44,748 nucleotides of DNA, taken from contig JADGPJ010000015.1 of assembly GCA_017882505.1 (NCBI GenBank), positions 1 through 44,748 of the forward strand, given 5' to 3'. Positions 35,483 to 44,459 of this stretch are shown piece by piece (the first letter of the stretch is position 1; each line of letters opens with the position of its first letter). The notes beneath the pieces are model-generated. The model ran no database searches, had not been told where the DNA came from, and saw only the letters and a list, made by a program, of their open reading frames with translations. Source of the stretch: Solirubrobacterales bacterium. GTDB taxonomy: Bacteria > Actinomycetota > Thermoleophilia > Solirubrobacterales > 70-9. The position numbers and the translations under genes are program-made.

Positions 35483-35500
35483 TCTGCGAGATTGCGTCGT

Positions 35501-36178
35501 ATGGCTGAGCCGGCGGACACGGGCGAAATCGTGAAACGCGCGCTCGCCTACCCCTACGCGAAACCGAGCGGTTCCTTCATCCAGGTCGGAGAGCACACCC
35601 TGGAGACGCCCGAGACCAAGCTTGATTTGAGCGGCCGCACGCCCCTGCTCACCTACGGGTCCAACGCCGCGCCCGAGGCGCTGACCCGCAAGCTCGCCGC
35701 GCTGCCCGCCTCCGAACTGCCCGTTCTCCGGGCCGAGCTGGACGACTTCGACGTCGTCTACTCCGCCCACATCTCGCCCCACGGCTCGGTGCCGGCGACG
35801 CTCCAGGGCAGTCCCGGCACGAGCATCGCGATCCACGTCGCCTATCCGGACGCCGACCAGTTGCCGCTGCTGTTGCTGAGCGAGCCGAACTACGAACTGG
35901 TCCGGCTGCGCGACGTCTCCTGCCGCCTCGAGGGGGACATCGAACTGACCGAGGTCGACCTCTTCCTCAGCCGTCACGGATGCCTCTCGGTCGCGGGCGC
36001 CGAGTCCGCCCTCGCCGCGACTCCGGCCCGCGGGCGGAAGTTCGCGGAGATGTCCGAGTCGGAGGTGCTCGACCTCGCTCGCTCGCTTCTCGCCCCCGAG
36101 TCCAGCCTCGAGCGCTTCATCCTCGAGTGCGTCGAGGCCGGCGGTCTTGCGCCGCTGCCCGATTTGACCACCCCATAG
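35501..36178 (+). CDS. Unknown protein with GGCT-like YGSN motif
   Basis: A 225-residue, probably cytoplasmic protein. LLTYGSNAAPEAL near residue 57 resembles the gamma-glutamylcyclotransferase (GGCT) fold's YGSN substrate loop, and VVYSAHISPHGSVPATL with LLLSEPNYELVRL could be further core strands. No catalytic Glu can be assigned with certainty, so function is open. It is divergent from ymdB (34 bp) and ends 24 bp from the convergent ABC permease. Confidence 0.6.
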   Translation: MAEPADTGEIVKRALAYPYAKPSGSFIQVGEHTLETPETKLDLSGRTPLLTYGSNAAPEALTRKLAALPASELPVLRAELDDFDVVYSAHISPHGSVPATLQGSPGTSIAIHVAYPDADQLPLLLLSEPNYELVRLRDVSCRLEGDIELTEVDLFLSRHGCLSVAGAESALAATPARGRKFAEMSESEVLDLARSLLAPESSLERFILECVEAGGLAPLPDLTTP

Positions 36179-36202
36179 CGAGGTGAAGGCCGAACCCGCC
36201 GC

Positions 36203-37555
36203 TCAGACCGCCGCGAAGCGGCGCAGGGCGAGGCGGGCGAGCAGGCCGTAGGCGACCATCAGGATCGCCAGGTGCAGCAGCGGCCCGCCGATCCCAGGGC
36301 CGGCCGAGTCCAGCGCCGCAGTCATCGCCTGCAGCGCCGGCTTGAACGGGAAGACCGCGGTGACGACCCCGATCACGTCGAAGATGCCGCTGCCGACCGC
36401 GCCGGAGGGAACCAGCGAGAGGAAGGCGACCGGCAGGGTGACCATGAAGGCGAGCAACGAGACCGCGCGCACCTCTCGCGCCGCCGCACCGAGCGCCGCC
36501 CCGGCCGCCGCCAGCGCCGCCCCGCCGGCGAGGATCGCCAGCAGCCAGAGCCCGATCCGGCTCCATTCCAGCGGCACGAAGATCTCCAGCCCGGCGAGCA
36601 TCAGCAGGGTCACGATCAATCCGACACCGACGCCGAGGAGGACCTTCTCGGCGAGCAGCGCCTCGCGGGAGATGAGTCCGCGGGTCAAGCGCGGGAAGGC
36701 GTTCTCCTCCCGCTCCAGCGCCAGCGACCCGGCGACGAGCAGGACCGTGACGAAGGCCAGGGTCAGGGTCGCGGCGACCGCGATCGCGAAGATTTCCAGC
36801 GGCGGCGAGGAGCCGCCGACCGCGACCTTGTCGACCTGGATCGGCTGCGCCAGACGCTCGATCAGCGGCCCGGCGATGTTGAGGTTGTCGCGCGCCTCGC
36901 CGGCGAAGTTGGTCACCTGTTGCAGCGAGGTGCGCAGCGGCCCGGCCGGCAGCGCCGGTTCCAGCGCGGTGAGGATCTGGGCGGTGGCGCGGAGGCCGAG
37001 GATGTGGATCGACTGACCGAGCACCGGCAGCTCGCCGCCGTCGATCAGGAGGTTGAGGTAGTGGCCGCCTTCGGCCGCGATCCGCCGCGCGATCGCCAGG
37101 TTGGCCTGCGCCAGCAGCGTCGAGATCCGTTCGTCGACGAGGCTCGCCTTGACCGGGTCCTCTTCGTTGACCAGCACTTCGACCTTCGGCGTCCCCGGCG
37201 CCAGGGTCGAGAGAGAGTTGATCTTGGTGACGAGGTCGGCGGGCAGGACCAGCGCGCCGAGCACATCGCCGGATTCGACCTTTTCCAGCGCTTCGTCGCG
37301 GTTCTTGACGTCGACGCATTCGACCCTGCTGCAGATCCGGCTGCTGACGCCGGCCGCCGGCAGCTGCTGCCCGCCGACGCTGACCCGGCTATCCGCCGGC
37401 ACTTCGTTGAGGAAGGCGACGCGGGGTTTCTCGGGCCCGCGGGAGACGGCGAAGCCGACCAGGACCGCGATCAGGATCGGGTAGGCGACGAGCAGGACAG
37501 CCTGCAGCGGCGAGCGCCGCAGGATCTGCAGGTCCTTCAGCAGCAGCCAGCGCAC
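36203..37555 (-). CDS. ABC-2 type exporter permease
   Basis: A 450-residue membrane subunit of the ABC-2 family. MRWLLLKDLQILRRSPL is the cytoplasmic start, the first helix is LQAVLLVAYPILIAVLVGFAV, and a large external domain (about 40-235) precedes a cluster of five or so helices. Such permeases export drugs, lipids or peptides; the cargo is unknown. The external loop uses mostly GAA for Glu (about 11:5), whereas the cytoplasmic loops LEREENAF and SREALLAEK use only GAG. The GTG start is 1 bp after the ATPase stop. Confidence 0.88.
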   Translation of the reverse strand: MRWLLLKDLQILRRSPLQAVLLVAYPILIAVLVGFAVSRGPEKPRVAFLNEVPADSRVSVGGQQLPAAGVSSRICSRVECVDVKNRDEALEKVESGDVLGALVLPADLVTKINSLSTLAPGTPKVEVLVNEEDPVKASLVDERISTLLAQANLAIARRIAAEGGHYLNLLIDGGELPVLGQSIHILGLRATAQILTALEPALPAGPLRTSLQQVTNFAGEARDNLNIAGPLIERLAQPIQVDKVAVGGSSPPLEIFAIAVAATLTLAFVTVLLVAGSLALEREENAFPRLTRGLISREALLAEKVLLGVGVGLIVTLLMLAGLEIFVPLEWSRIGLWLLAILAGGAALAAAGAALGAAAREVRAVSLLAFMVTLPVAFLSLVPSGAVGSGIFDVIGVVTAVFPFKPALQAMTAALDSAGPGIGGPLLHLAILMVAYGLLARLALRRFAAV

Positions 37556-37556
37556 G

Positions 37557-38285
37557 TCAGTGGCCCCGGTGGTGGAGGAAGGAAACGAAGGCCGTCTCGA
37601 AATCGCGGTCGGCGGCCTCTGGGGCCTCGCGCCGCACGGCCTCGCGCAGCTCCGCGGGGGAGCCGTCGAAGAGCGACTCGCCGTCGGCGAGGACGAGCAG
37701 CCGGCCGCCGTAGCGCTCGGCCTCCTGGATGTCGTGGGTCGAGAAGATCACCGTCGTCCCGCGCTCGGCCAGACCCGAGACGAACTTCCACAGCCGCGCC
37801 CGCTGGCGCGGGTCGAGGCCGACGCTGGGCTCGTCGAGGAGCAGCACCCGCGGCCGCGACAGCAACCCGATCGCGATGTTGATCCGCTGCTGGTTGCCGC
37901 CCGAGAGCCGGGCGACGATCTCTCCGCGACGCTCGCGGAGCCCGGACAGCTCGAGCATCTCCTCGGTCGATGCCCGCGGGTCCCCATGACCCTCGAGGCG
38001 GGCGAAGAGCAGCAGGTTCTCCTCGACCGTCAGCCGCCGGTAGAGAGCCGCCTGCTGGGGGACCCAGCCGACCTCTCCGGCGGCGACCACGACCTCGCCC
38101 CCGTCCGGCTTGAGGATCCCGGCGAGGATCGAGAGCAGCGTCGTCTTGCCCGCCCCGTTGGGCCCGGTCACGGCCACCAGCTCCCCCGCCAGCGCCTCGA
38201 AACTGACTCCGCGCAGCGCCTCGCGCTCGCCGTAGCGCTTGACCAGCTCTCGCGCCTGCAGCGCTGCGGTAACGGTCCCGTCCAT
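37557..38285 (-). CDS. ABC exporter ATP-binding protein
   Basis: A 242-residue ATPase partner of the downstream permease. Walker A is TGPNGAGKTTLLS, the Q-loop VPQQAALYRRLTVEENLL, signature RLSGGNQQR (SGGNQ variant), Walker B VLLLDEPSVGLDP and switch FSTHD. ATG at 38285 is favoured over an upstream TTG because TACCGT sits 8 nt before it. It is divergent from hemB. Confidence 0.93.
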   Translation of the reverse strand: MDGTVTAALQARELVKRYGEREALRGVSFEALAGELVAVTGPNGAGKTTLLSILAGILKPDGGEVVVAAGEVGWVPQQAALYRRLTVEENLLLFARLEGHGDPRASTEEMLELSGLRERRGEIVARLSGGNQQRINIAIGLLSRPRVLLLDEPSVGLDPRQRARLWKFVSGLAERGTTVIFSTHDIQEAERYGGRLLVLADGESLFDGSPAELREAVRREAPEAADRDFETAFVSFLHHRGH

Positions 38286-38293
38286 CGGCGCCA

Positions 38294-38323
38294 ACGGTAC
38301 TGGGAGCGGGCGAACCCTAGAAT
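38294..38323. promoter_or_regulatory. Divergent ABC/hemB promoter pair
   Basis: Minus-strand TACCGT (38294-38299) is 8 nt before the ABC ATPase ATG, and plus-strand TAGAAT (38318-38323) is 6 nt before the hemB ATG. Both suggest leaderless transcripts. Confidence 0.5.
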
Positions 38324-38329
38324 CGGTCG

Positions 38330-39307
38330 ATGGCCTTTCCCGCCACCCGCCTGCGTCGCCTGCGTCGCACCGACGCCTTCCGTGCGCTCGTTCGCGAGAC
38401 CGAGCTCTCGCCGGCGCACCTGATCCAGCCCGCCTTCGTCGTCGCCGGCGAGGGCATTCGCGAGCAGGTCGAGTCGATGCCCGGCATCGAACGCTTCTCG
38501 ATCTCGGGCCTGGTCGAGGAGGCGGGCGAGATCGCCGTGGCCGGCATCGGCGCGATCATGCTGTTCGGCATCCCCGCCGCCAAGGACGAGGTCGGGACCG
38601 GCGCCTACGACGACGAGGGCATCGTCCAGATGGCGGTCCGGGCGCTCAAGGATGCCCACCCCGACCTGGTCGTCATCACCGACGTCTGCCTCTGCGAGTA
38701 CACCTCGCACGGCCATTGCGGTGTCTTCCGCCAGGGCGGGACCGAAGTCGACAACGACCTCTCGGTTGAGCTGCTGGCGAAAACCGCGATCTCCCACGCT
38801 GAGGCCGGCGCCGACGCGGTCGCGCCGAGCGACATGATGGACGGCCGGATCGGCTCGATCCGCTACCAGATGGACGAGGAGGGTCACCCCGATGTCCCGA
38901 TCGTCGCCTACAGCGCCAAGTACGCATCCGCCTTCTACGGACCCTTCCGCGACGCCGCCGGCTCGACCCCGGAGTTCGGCGATCGCCGTGGCTACCAGAT
39001 GGATCCCGCCAACGCCGCCGAAGCCGTCCGCGAGGCCGAGCTGGATCTGGACGAGGGTGCCGACATGCTGATGGTGAAGCCGGCAACCCCTTATCTGGAC
39101 ATCGTGCGGCGGGTCAAGGACGCGACCCGTGCCCCCGTCGCCGCCTACCACGTCTCCGGCGAGTACTCGATGCTGAAGGCCGCCGCCGCCAACGGCTGGA
39201 TCGACGAGCGCCAGGCGGTGCTCGAGACCCTGACCTCGATTCGCCGCGCCGGGGCAGACGCGATCGTCACTTACTACGCGAAGGAGGCCGCTCCGTGGCT
39301 TCGGTGA
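38330..39307 (+). CDS. hemB: Porphobilinogen synthase (5-aminolevulinate dehydratase)
   Basis: A 325-residue enzyme condensing two ALA into porphobilinogen. The zinc-type site DVCLCEYTSHGHCG has three cysteines. Lys residues lie in AYSAKYASAFYGPFRDAAGS and the Schiff-base site MVKPATPYLDIV. The start RLRRLRRTDAFRALVRE is typical. It overlaps the next gene by 13 nt and is followed by hemL, so the three form a tetrapyrrole operon. Confidence 0.97.
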   Translation: MAFPATRLRRLRRTDAFRALVRETELSPAHLIQPAFVVAGEGIREQVESMPGIERFSISGLVEEAGEIAVAGIGAIMLFGIPAAKDEVGTGAYDDEGIVQMAVRALKDAHPDLVVITDVCLCEYTSHGHCGVFRQGGTEVDNDLSVELLAKTAISHAEAGADAVAPSDMMDGRIGSIRYQMDEEGHPDVPIVAYSAKYASAFYGPFRDAAGSTPEFGDRRGYQMDPANAAEAVREAELDLDEGADMLMVKPATPYLDIVRRVKDATRAPVAAYHVSGEYSMLKAAAANGWIDERQAVLETLTSIRRAGADAIVTYYAKEAAPWLR

Positions 39308-40383
39308 AGACTCCCCAGTCGAAGGCCCGTTCCCGCAAGGGCGGCTCGGCGATTCCGCTCGACGACACAGACAAGCGGCTGATGAACATGCTGCAGTCGA
39401 ACTTCCCGCTCGACCCCGAGCCGTTCGCCCTCGTCGCCTCCGAGGCCGAGCTCGAGCTCGACGACGTCCTGGCGCGCACCCGGCGCCTGCTCGACGGCCG
39501 GATCATCCGCGAGATCACGCCGATCTTCGACACCCGCGCGCTCGGCTACGAGTCGATGCTGGTCGCCGCCAAAGTCGACGCCGACAACCCGCAGCGCGCG
39601 GCGCACGCGGTCAACGCCCACCCCGGCGTCTCCCACAACTACCTGCGCACCCACGACTTCAACCTCTGGTTCACGATCGCCACCCCGCCCGACTCCAAGC
39701 TCGGCCTCCGCGGCACGCTCGACGCGCTGATGGAGGAGACCGGCGCCGAGTCGATGCGCGAGCTGCCGACCCTGACCCTGTTCAAGATCAACATGAACCT
39801 GGAGATGGAGAAGGGCACCGACGCCCTCGCCGCCGCGGTCGAAGCCTCGCCGCCGCGCGAGCTCGAGGCGCAGCCCTACGGCGAGGACGAGATCGCCTTG
39901 ATCAAGGCCCTGCAGGGCCCGATGGCCGCGGTCGAGCGCCCCTACGACGAGGCCGCCGCGGAGCTGGGGATCGACACCGAGGAGCTGCTCAGCCGCCTCC
40001 GCGACCTGATGGACCGCAAGATCCTGCGCCGGGTCGCGGCGATCCTCTACCACCGCCGCGCCGGCTTCTCGGCCAACGGGATGGGCGTATGGAAGGTCCC
40101 GGAGGAGGAAATCATGGAGGTCGGTGGCCGCATGGCCTCCTTCCGCGGCGTCTCCCACTGCTACCAGCGGCCGACCTACGAGGACTGGCCCTACAGCGTC
40201 TTCACGATGGCCCACGGCCGCTCGAAAGACGAGTGCGACGCGGTCCTCGACGCGATCGCGGCCGAGTGCGGGATCGGCCCCGACGACCGCGCCACCCTCT
40301 ACTCCTCTACCGAGTACAAGAAGATCCGTCTCCACTACTTCACCGACGATTACTCCGCCTGGGAAGCGGAGCACTCGTCCTGA
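39295..40383 (+). CDS. Fused siroheme decarboxylase-like protein (AhbA/AhbB, NirDL/GH type)
   Basis: A 362-residue tandem of two Lrp/AsnC-like modules, each a winged helix plus a ferredoxin-like domain. Half one (about 20-175) has DTDKRLMNMLQSNFPL and GVSHNYLRTHDFNLWFT; half two (about 195-355) has GVSHCYQRPTYEDWPYSVFT and HGRSKDEC. These HNYxR...NLWFT and CYxRP...WPY signatures mark siroheme decarboxylases of alternative haem and haem d1 synthesis, normally two separate subunits. GTG at 39295 follows AAGGAGG by 7 nt. The haem neighbours favour a metabolic over a regulatory role. Confidence 0.85.
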   Translation: MASVKTPQSKARSRKGGSAIPLDDTDKRLMNMLQSNFPLDPEPFALVASEAELELDDVLARTRRLLDGRIIREITPIFDTRALGYESMLVAAKVDADNPQRAAHAVNAHPGVSHNYLRTHDFNLWFTIATPPDSKLGLRGTLDALMEETGAESMRELPTLTLFKINMNLEMEKGTDALAAAVEASPPRELEAQPYGEDEIALIKALQGPMAAVERPYDEAAAELGIDTEELLSRLRDLMDRKILRRVAAILYHRRAGFSANGMGVWKVPEEEIMEVGGRMASFRGVSHCYQRPTYEDWPYSVFTMAHGRSKDECDAVLDAIAAECGIGPDDRATLYSSTEYKKIRLHYFTDDYSAWEAEHSS

Positions 40384-40418
40384 GTACCGACTCGGCCTCC
40401 GCTCGCAAAGAACCAGAT

Positions 40419-41705
40419 ATGGATGCTCGCTCTTCCGGTTCGATGAGATCGTCGGCGTTGTACGAGCGGGCCTGCCGAGTCCTCCCAGGAGGCGTCAACT
40501 CGCCCGTGCGGGCGATGCGGCAGATCGGCCGCGACCCGGTCTTCATCGAGTACGGCGAAGGCTGCGAGCTCGTCGACGTCGACGGCAACCGCTACCTCGA
40601 CTGGATCGGCTCCTGGGGTCCGCTGATCCTCGGCCACGCCGAGCCCTCGGTGGTCGAGGCGGTGATCGAAGCGGCGAAGCGGGGCACCAGCTTCGGCGCC
40701 GCGACCGCGGTCGAGATCGATCTGGCACAGCAGGTGGTCGACCGCTTCCCCTCGGTCGAGATGGTGCGGATGACCAGCTCCGGCACCGAGGCGGCGATGG
40801 GGGCGGTGCGGCTGGCGCGGGCGATAACCGGCCGCGAGGTCGTGATCAAGTTCGCCGGCGCCTACCACGGCCACTCCGACGGCCTGCTCGCCGACGCCGG
40901 CTCGGGTCTGGCGACGCTCGGAGTTCCCGGCAGCCCGGGGGTCACCGCCGCCCAGGCGGCCGGAACCGTCGTCGTCCCCTGGAACGATCGCGACGCCGTC
41001 TCCCGGGCGCTCGAGGAGCACTCCGTCGCCGCCCTCCTGGCCGAGCCGATCGCCGCCAACATGGGCGTCGTCCCGCCCGCCCCCGGCTTCCTCGAGTTCC
41101 TCCGCGAGGCGACCGGCGCCGCCGGCGCCCTGCTCGTCTTCGACGAGGTGATCACCGGCTTCCGCGTCGCCCGCGGCGGCGCCCAGGAGCTCTACGGCGT
41201 CGAACCCGACCTCACCGTGCTCGGCAAGATCGTCGGCGGCGGCCTGCCGGCGGCCGCCTTTGCCGGGCCGCGCGAGGCGATGGAGCGGATCGCCCCCGCC
41301 GGCGACGTCTACCAGGCGGGAACGCTCTCCGGCAACCCGCTCGCCGCGGCCGCCGGCCTCGCGACCCTGGCCCAGCTCGACGCGCCCGCCTACGCCCGCC
41401 TCGGCGAGCTCACCGCCCGCCTCTCCGACGGCTTCCTGGCGCTCGCCGCCGAGCGCCCACTCCAGGTCGCCGCTGCCCCCGGCCTGACGACCCTCTTCTT
41501 CAGCCCCGAGCCGGTCCGCGACTTCGCCGGCGCCGGCGCCTGCGACACCGAGGCCCACGCCCGCTTCTGCCGCGCCATGCTCGACCGTGGCGTCTACCCG
41601 CCGCCGTCGCAGTTCGAGGCCTGGTTCGTCTCGCTCGCCCACGACGAGGCAGCGATCGACCGCACGCTCGAGGCCGCCGCCGAGTCCCTGGATGAGGCGC
41701 TTTAG
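40419..41705 (+). CDS. hemL: Glutamate-1-semialdehyde 2,1-aminomutase
   Basis: A 428-residue PLP enzyme making 5-aminolevulinate from glutamate-1-semialdehyde (C5 pathway). RACRVLPGGVNSPVRA opens the protein, SSGTEAAMGAVRLAR and YHGHSDGLL are the cofactor segments, and the PLP Lys is in LGKIVGGGLPAAAFAG. ATG at 40419 is chosen; ATG at 40443 is an alternative, and neither has a strong ribosome site. Codons upstream of it in frame lie past the previous stop. Confidence 0.95.
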   Translation: MDARSSGSMRSSALYERACRVLPGGVNSPVRAMRQIGRDPVFIEYGEGCELVDVDGNRYLDWIGSWGPLILGHAEPSVVEAVIEAAKRGTSFGAATAVEIDLAQQVVDRFPSVEMVRMTSSGTEAAMGAVRLARAITGREVVIKFAGAYHGHSDGLLADAGSGLATLGVPGSPGVTAAQAAGTVVVPWNDRDAVSRALEEHSVAALLAEPIAANMGVVPPAPGFLEFLREATGAAGALLVFDEVITGFRVARGGAQELYGVEPDLTVLGKIVGGGLPAAAFAGPREAMERIAPAGDVYQAGTLSGNPLAAAAGLATLAQLDAPAYARLGELTARLSDGFLALAAERPLQVAAAPGLTTLFFSPEPVRDFAGAGACDTEAHARFCRAMLDRGVYPPPSQFEAWFVSLAHDEAAIDRTLEAAAESLDEAL

Positions 41706-42148
41706 TGCGTCGGGGGGGTGCAAAAAGCGCCTTGCCGGAGGAGGCTCTGCGGACCCTGGCGGCCCAGTTGCGTGAGGAGGAGACGCCGATCTCCCCGCAT
41801 GTGGTCGATCCCCCGGCCTCACCCAAGCTCGGCGCCCTCGCCGCCGCCGGTCCGAGGGCCGCGGCGGCCCCGGGCGAGTACGCGGTGGTGGTCGAGGCGG
41901 TCCGCGAGGGCTACCTCCTCCACTACGGCGAGCCGCGCCTGCTCGCCGGCCACGACGCCGACCTCGGCCTGCTCGCCGGCGACTACCTCTACGCCCTCGG
42001 CCTCAACCGGCTCGCCGCCCTCGGCGACACCACCGCCGTCGCGATCCTCTCCAACCTGATCAGCCGCTGCGCCCAGCTCCACGCCGAGGGCCGCGGTGAG
42101 GAGGTCCCCGACCTCTGGACCGAGGCAGCCCGCTCGATCGCCGGTTAG
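41705..42148 (+). CDS. Unknown helical protein following hemL
   Basis: A 147-residue protein whose GTG start overlaps the hemL stop by one base. After a variable, Pro-rich head, the region about 65-125 (YLLHYGEPRLLAGHDADL, GLLAGDYLYALGLNRLAALGD) resembles the helix around GDYLL in polyprenyl diphosphate synthases, but no DDxxD motif is present. It has no signal peptide or membrane helix. Its place at the end of the haem operon suggests a linked role, not a proven one. Confidence 0.6.
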   Translation: MRRGGAKSALPEEALRTLAAQLREEETPISPHVVDPPASPKLGALAAAGPRAAAAPGEYAVVVEAVREGYLLHYGEPRLLAGHDADLGLLAGDYLYALGLNRLAALGDTTAVAILSNLISRCAQLHAEGRGEEVPDLWTEAARSIAG

Positions 42149-42174
42149 CGCCGGCCTAACCCGCCCGGCGCAAC

Positions 42175-42684
42175 TCAGCTGAACCTGGAGGCTCTGATCA
42201 GGCAGTAGTCGAATTCGAAGCCGAGGACGATCGTGTTGGCGACGTTGCCGTTGTGGCTCAGTCGCACCGAGAGCGACTGAGCCCGCGTCTTCCTGCCGGC
42301 CCTCAGGGCCTTGCCGATTTCACCCAGCAGCGCCTGCTCGTCCCCGAGCGCGCCCAGCCACTTCGTCAGCTTCACCTGGTCGGCGGGCGGTTGGGGGACG
42401 GCGGCGATCTGCTTCACGGCCCGCCCGAAGGCTGCCGCCGCCTGCTTGAACCGACCGGCGGCGAGCTTCAGCCTGCCTTGCTTGATCTCCTTGCGGACCC
42501 CGGCGAGGATCCGTTCGTTCGACTTGGTGTTGACCTTGCAGATCGGCTCGACCCGCGCCACGTAGCCTTCGCGGGTCTGGCCGGGATCCGTTATGGCAAG
42601 GGCCGCTGAGGCGAGCAGCGCGCTACAGAGAAGCGCCGCCAGGGCCGCGGCAAGCACTTTTGAAGGTCGACTCTCGAACGGCAT
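42175..42684 (-). CDS. Small secreted protein of unknown function
   Basis: A 169-residue protein with a clear signal peptide (VLAAALAALLCSALLASAALA). The mature part is Lys/Arg/Ala-rich and helical, with two cysteines: one in EPICKVNTKSNERIL and one in FDYCLIRASRFS near the end. Similar helical secreted proteins with DUF-type annotations are common in actinobacteria. The ATG has a GGGAGG site 7 nt upstream. It converges on the preceding gene and is divergent from qcrA across 141 bp. Confidence 0.75.
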   Translation of the reverse strand: MPFESRPSKVLAAALAALLCSALLASAALAITDPGQTREGYVARVEPICKVNTKSNERILAGVRKEIKQGRLKLAAGRFKQAAAAFGRAVKQIAAVPQPPADQVKLTKWLGALGDEQALLGEIGKALRAGRKTRAQSLSVRLSHNGNVANTIVLGFEFDYCLIRASRFS

Positions 42685-42825
42685 ATCTAGGCCTCCCGGT
42701 CCCTTGCCGGCCCGGTTCCATAAGCTCCCCGGCGCCGAGGCTGATCGTAGCGGGGCAAGCCGGGCCGGCTCGATGTCGGTCGCGGGGCCAACGCAATAGA
42801 CTTCCCGACGCGAAACGCGAGAAAC

Positions 42826-43497
42826 GTGGCTGACGAGGCGGACAAGATGAACGGGGCCGAGGAGGCTCCCCAGCAGCGGGTTAAGCCCGACCCCCCCGGC
42901 TACTTCGAGGGCGAGTCGATGACCCGTCGTCGGGCTTTCACGATTGCCGCCCAGGGCCTCGGCGGAATCGCCGGCGCCGCGATCATCCTGCCCGCGGTCG
43001 GCTTCGCCGTCGCCCCGATCTTCCATCGCGGCAAGGAGCGCTGGGAGGCGGTCGGTCCGGTCGGCGACTTCGTCGAAGACACCTACCGCCAGGTCGTCTT
43101 CACCGAAACCGAGGGGATCGGCGACGCCGGCAAGACGACCGCCTACGTTCGCAAGAGCTCCGCCGAACTCGAAGAAGAACCGGGCAAGTACGTCGCCGTC
43201 TCCAACCGCTGCGCCCACCTCGGCTGCCCGGTCCGCTTCGTCGAGGCCGCCGGCAACTTCATCTGCCCCTGTCACGGCGGCGTCTACGACTTCCAGGGCA
43301 AGCGGATCGGTGGCCCGCCGGTGCGCCCGCTCGACCAGTTCCAGACCCGGGTCCGCAACGGCCAGGTCGAGCTCGGCCCGCGCTACAGCGTCACCTCCCA
43401 GCTCGAACCGGTCCGCGCTCGCGACCCGGGTGAGTTCACCGGTGGGATCTGGGAATACCTCTACCCGCCGCGTCCCTCCACCTTCCCGGCCCCCTGA
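42826..43497 (+). CDS. qcrA: Rieske iron-sulfur protein of the bc/b6f complex
   Basis: A 223-residue subunit carrying the [2Fe-2S] cluster. A Tat-like SMTRRRAFTIAAQ segment precedes a single helix (GGIAGAAIILPAVGFAVAP). The cluster motifs are CAHLGCPV and CPCHGGVYD. It lacks the three-helix head of corynebacterial QcrA. The GTG start has a weak ribosome site, and a TAGACT -10 lies 26 nt upstream. It is first in a qcrA-cytochrome b operon; no cytochrome c gene precedes it. Confidence 0.95.
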   Translation: MADEADKMNGAEEAPQQRVKPDPPGYFEGESMTRRRAFTIAAQGLGGIAGAAIILPAVGFAVAPIFHRGKERWEAVGPVGDFVEDTYRQVVFTETEGIGDAGKTTAYVRKSSAELEEEPGKYVAVSNRCAHLGCPVRFVEAAGNFICPCHGGVYDFQGKRIGGPPVRPLDQFQTRVRNGQVELGPRYSVTSQLEPVRARDPGEFTGGIWEYLYPPRPSTFPAP

Positions 43498-44459
43498 TGC
43501 CGAAACTGCGCGTCCCGAAAATTCCCGACTCGGTGGTCCCCGCACCGCTCCGCAAACCGGCCAAGCCCGGCCAGGGCGGCGCGGCCACGGGCCAGGCGCC
43601 GGCGGACCTGAAGACGGCGCCGCCGGAGCGGCCGACCGACGTCCAGCGCCTCGGCTCGCAGGCAAAGGAGGCCCCGGTCGACGTCCTCGCCTGGGTCGAT
43701 CAGCGCACCGGTGCCAGCGGCTTCCTCACCGGCATGCTCTACCGCAAGGTGCCGAAAGGGACCAACTGGTTCTACACGCTGGGCTCGGCGACGCTCTTCG
43801 CCTTCATCGTCCAGGCGATCACCGGTGTCTTCCTGGCGATGTTCTACACGCCCTCCGCGACCCAGGCCTACGCCTCGATCTCCCACATCAACAACGACGT
43901 CCCGCTCGGCCAGCTGGTCCACGGGATGCACAAGTGGGGCTCGAGCGTGATGGTCATCCTGATCTTCCTGCACATGGGCCGAACGTTCTTCTTCGGCGCC
44001 TACAAGTACCCGCGCGAGCTCAACTGGGTGATCGGCGTCGTGCTGCTGATCCTGACGATGACGATGGCCTTCACCGGCTACCTGCTGCCGTTCGACCAGC
44101 GCTCCTACTGGGCCTCGATCGTCGGCATCAACATCAACGGCACCGGCCCGATCGTCGGTCCGTACCTCAGTGACTTCCTACGCGCCGGACCCGAGCTCGG
44201 GGCGACGACGCTGTCGCGCTTCTACGCGATCCACATGCTGCTGGTGCCAGGGGCGATCATCGCCCTGATCGGCGCCCATCTCTATCTGGTGATGAAGCTC
44301 GGCACCACGGCGCCGCCGTGGATGAAGGTGGCCAAGCCCAAGGTGGCCGCCCCGGTCGCCCAGCTCGACGCCGGCGTCGAGAGCAACGGAGCCGGGCGGG
44401 CCAACGGCGCCGGACATACCGACGGTGTCCGCGCCAACGGGGACTCGACGACCTCATGA
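43497..44459 (+). CDS. qcrB: Cytochrome b N-terminal half (b6-like)
   Basis: A 320-residue haem protein. After an 80-residue hydrophilic head come four helices with the haem His residues: HGMHKWGSSVMVILIFLHMGR, AYKYPRELNWVIG, FTGYLLPFDQRSYW and the FYAIHMLLVPGAIIALIGAHLYLVMK pair. It ends before the PEWY domain, which is a separate gene, as in b6f and Firmicutes complexes. The Cys that anchors haem c_n in those (YCFGG) is Thr here (WFYTLGS). The tail is Asn/Gly-rich. It overlaps qcrA by 1 base. Confidence 0.93.
   Translation: MPKLRVPKIPDSVVPAPLRKPAKPGQGGAATGQAPADLKTAPPERPTDVQRLGSQAKEAPVDVLAWVDQRTGASGFLTGMLYRKVPKGTNWFYTLGSATLFAFIVQAITGVFLAMFYTPSATQAYASISHINNDVPLGQLVHGMHKWGSSVMVILIFLHMGRTFFFGAYKYPRELNWVIGVVLLILTMTMAFTGYLLPFDQRSYWASIVGININGTGPIVGPYLSDFLRAGPELGATTLSRFYAIHMLLVPGAIIALIGAHLYLVMKLGTTAPPWMKVAKPKVAAPVAQLDAGVESNGAGRANGAGHTDGVRANGDSTTS

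Noticed and set aside
35529-35540. GTGAAAC half site as parS
   Set aside because: Only one arm of the palindrome is present.
42685-42825. Riboswitch or small RNA in the 141-bp gap before qcrA
   Set aside because: No recognisable aptamer or strong hairpin apart from a possible TAGACT -10.
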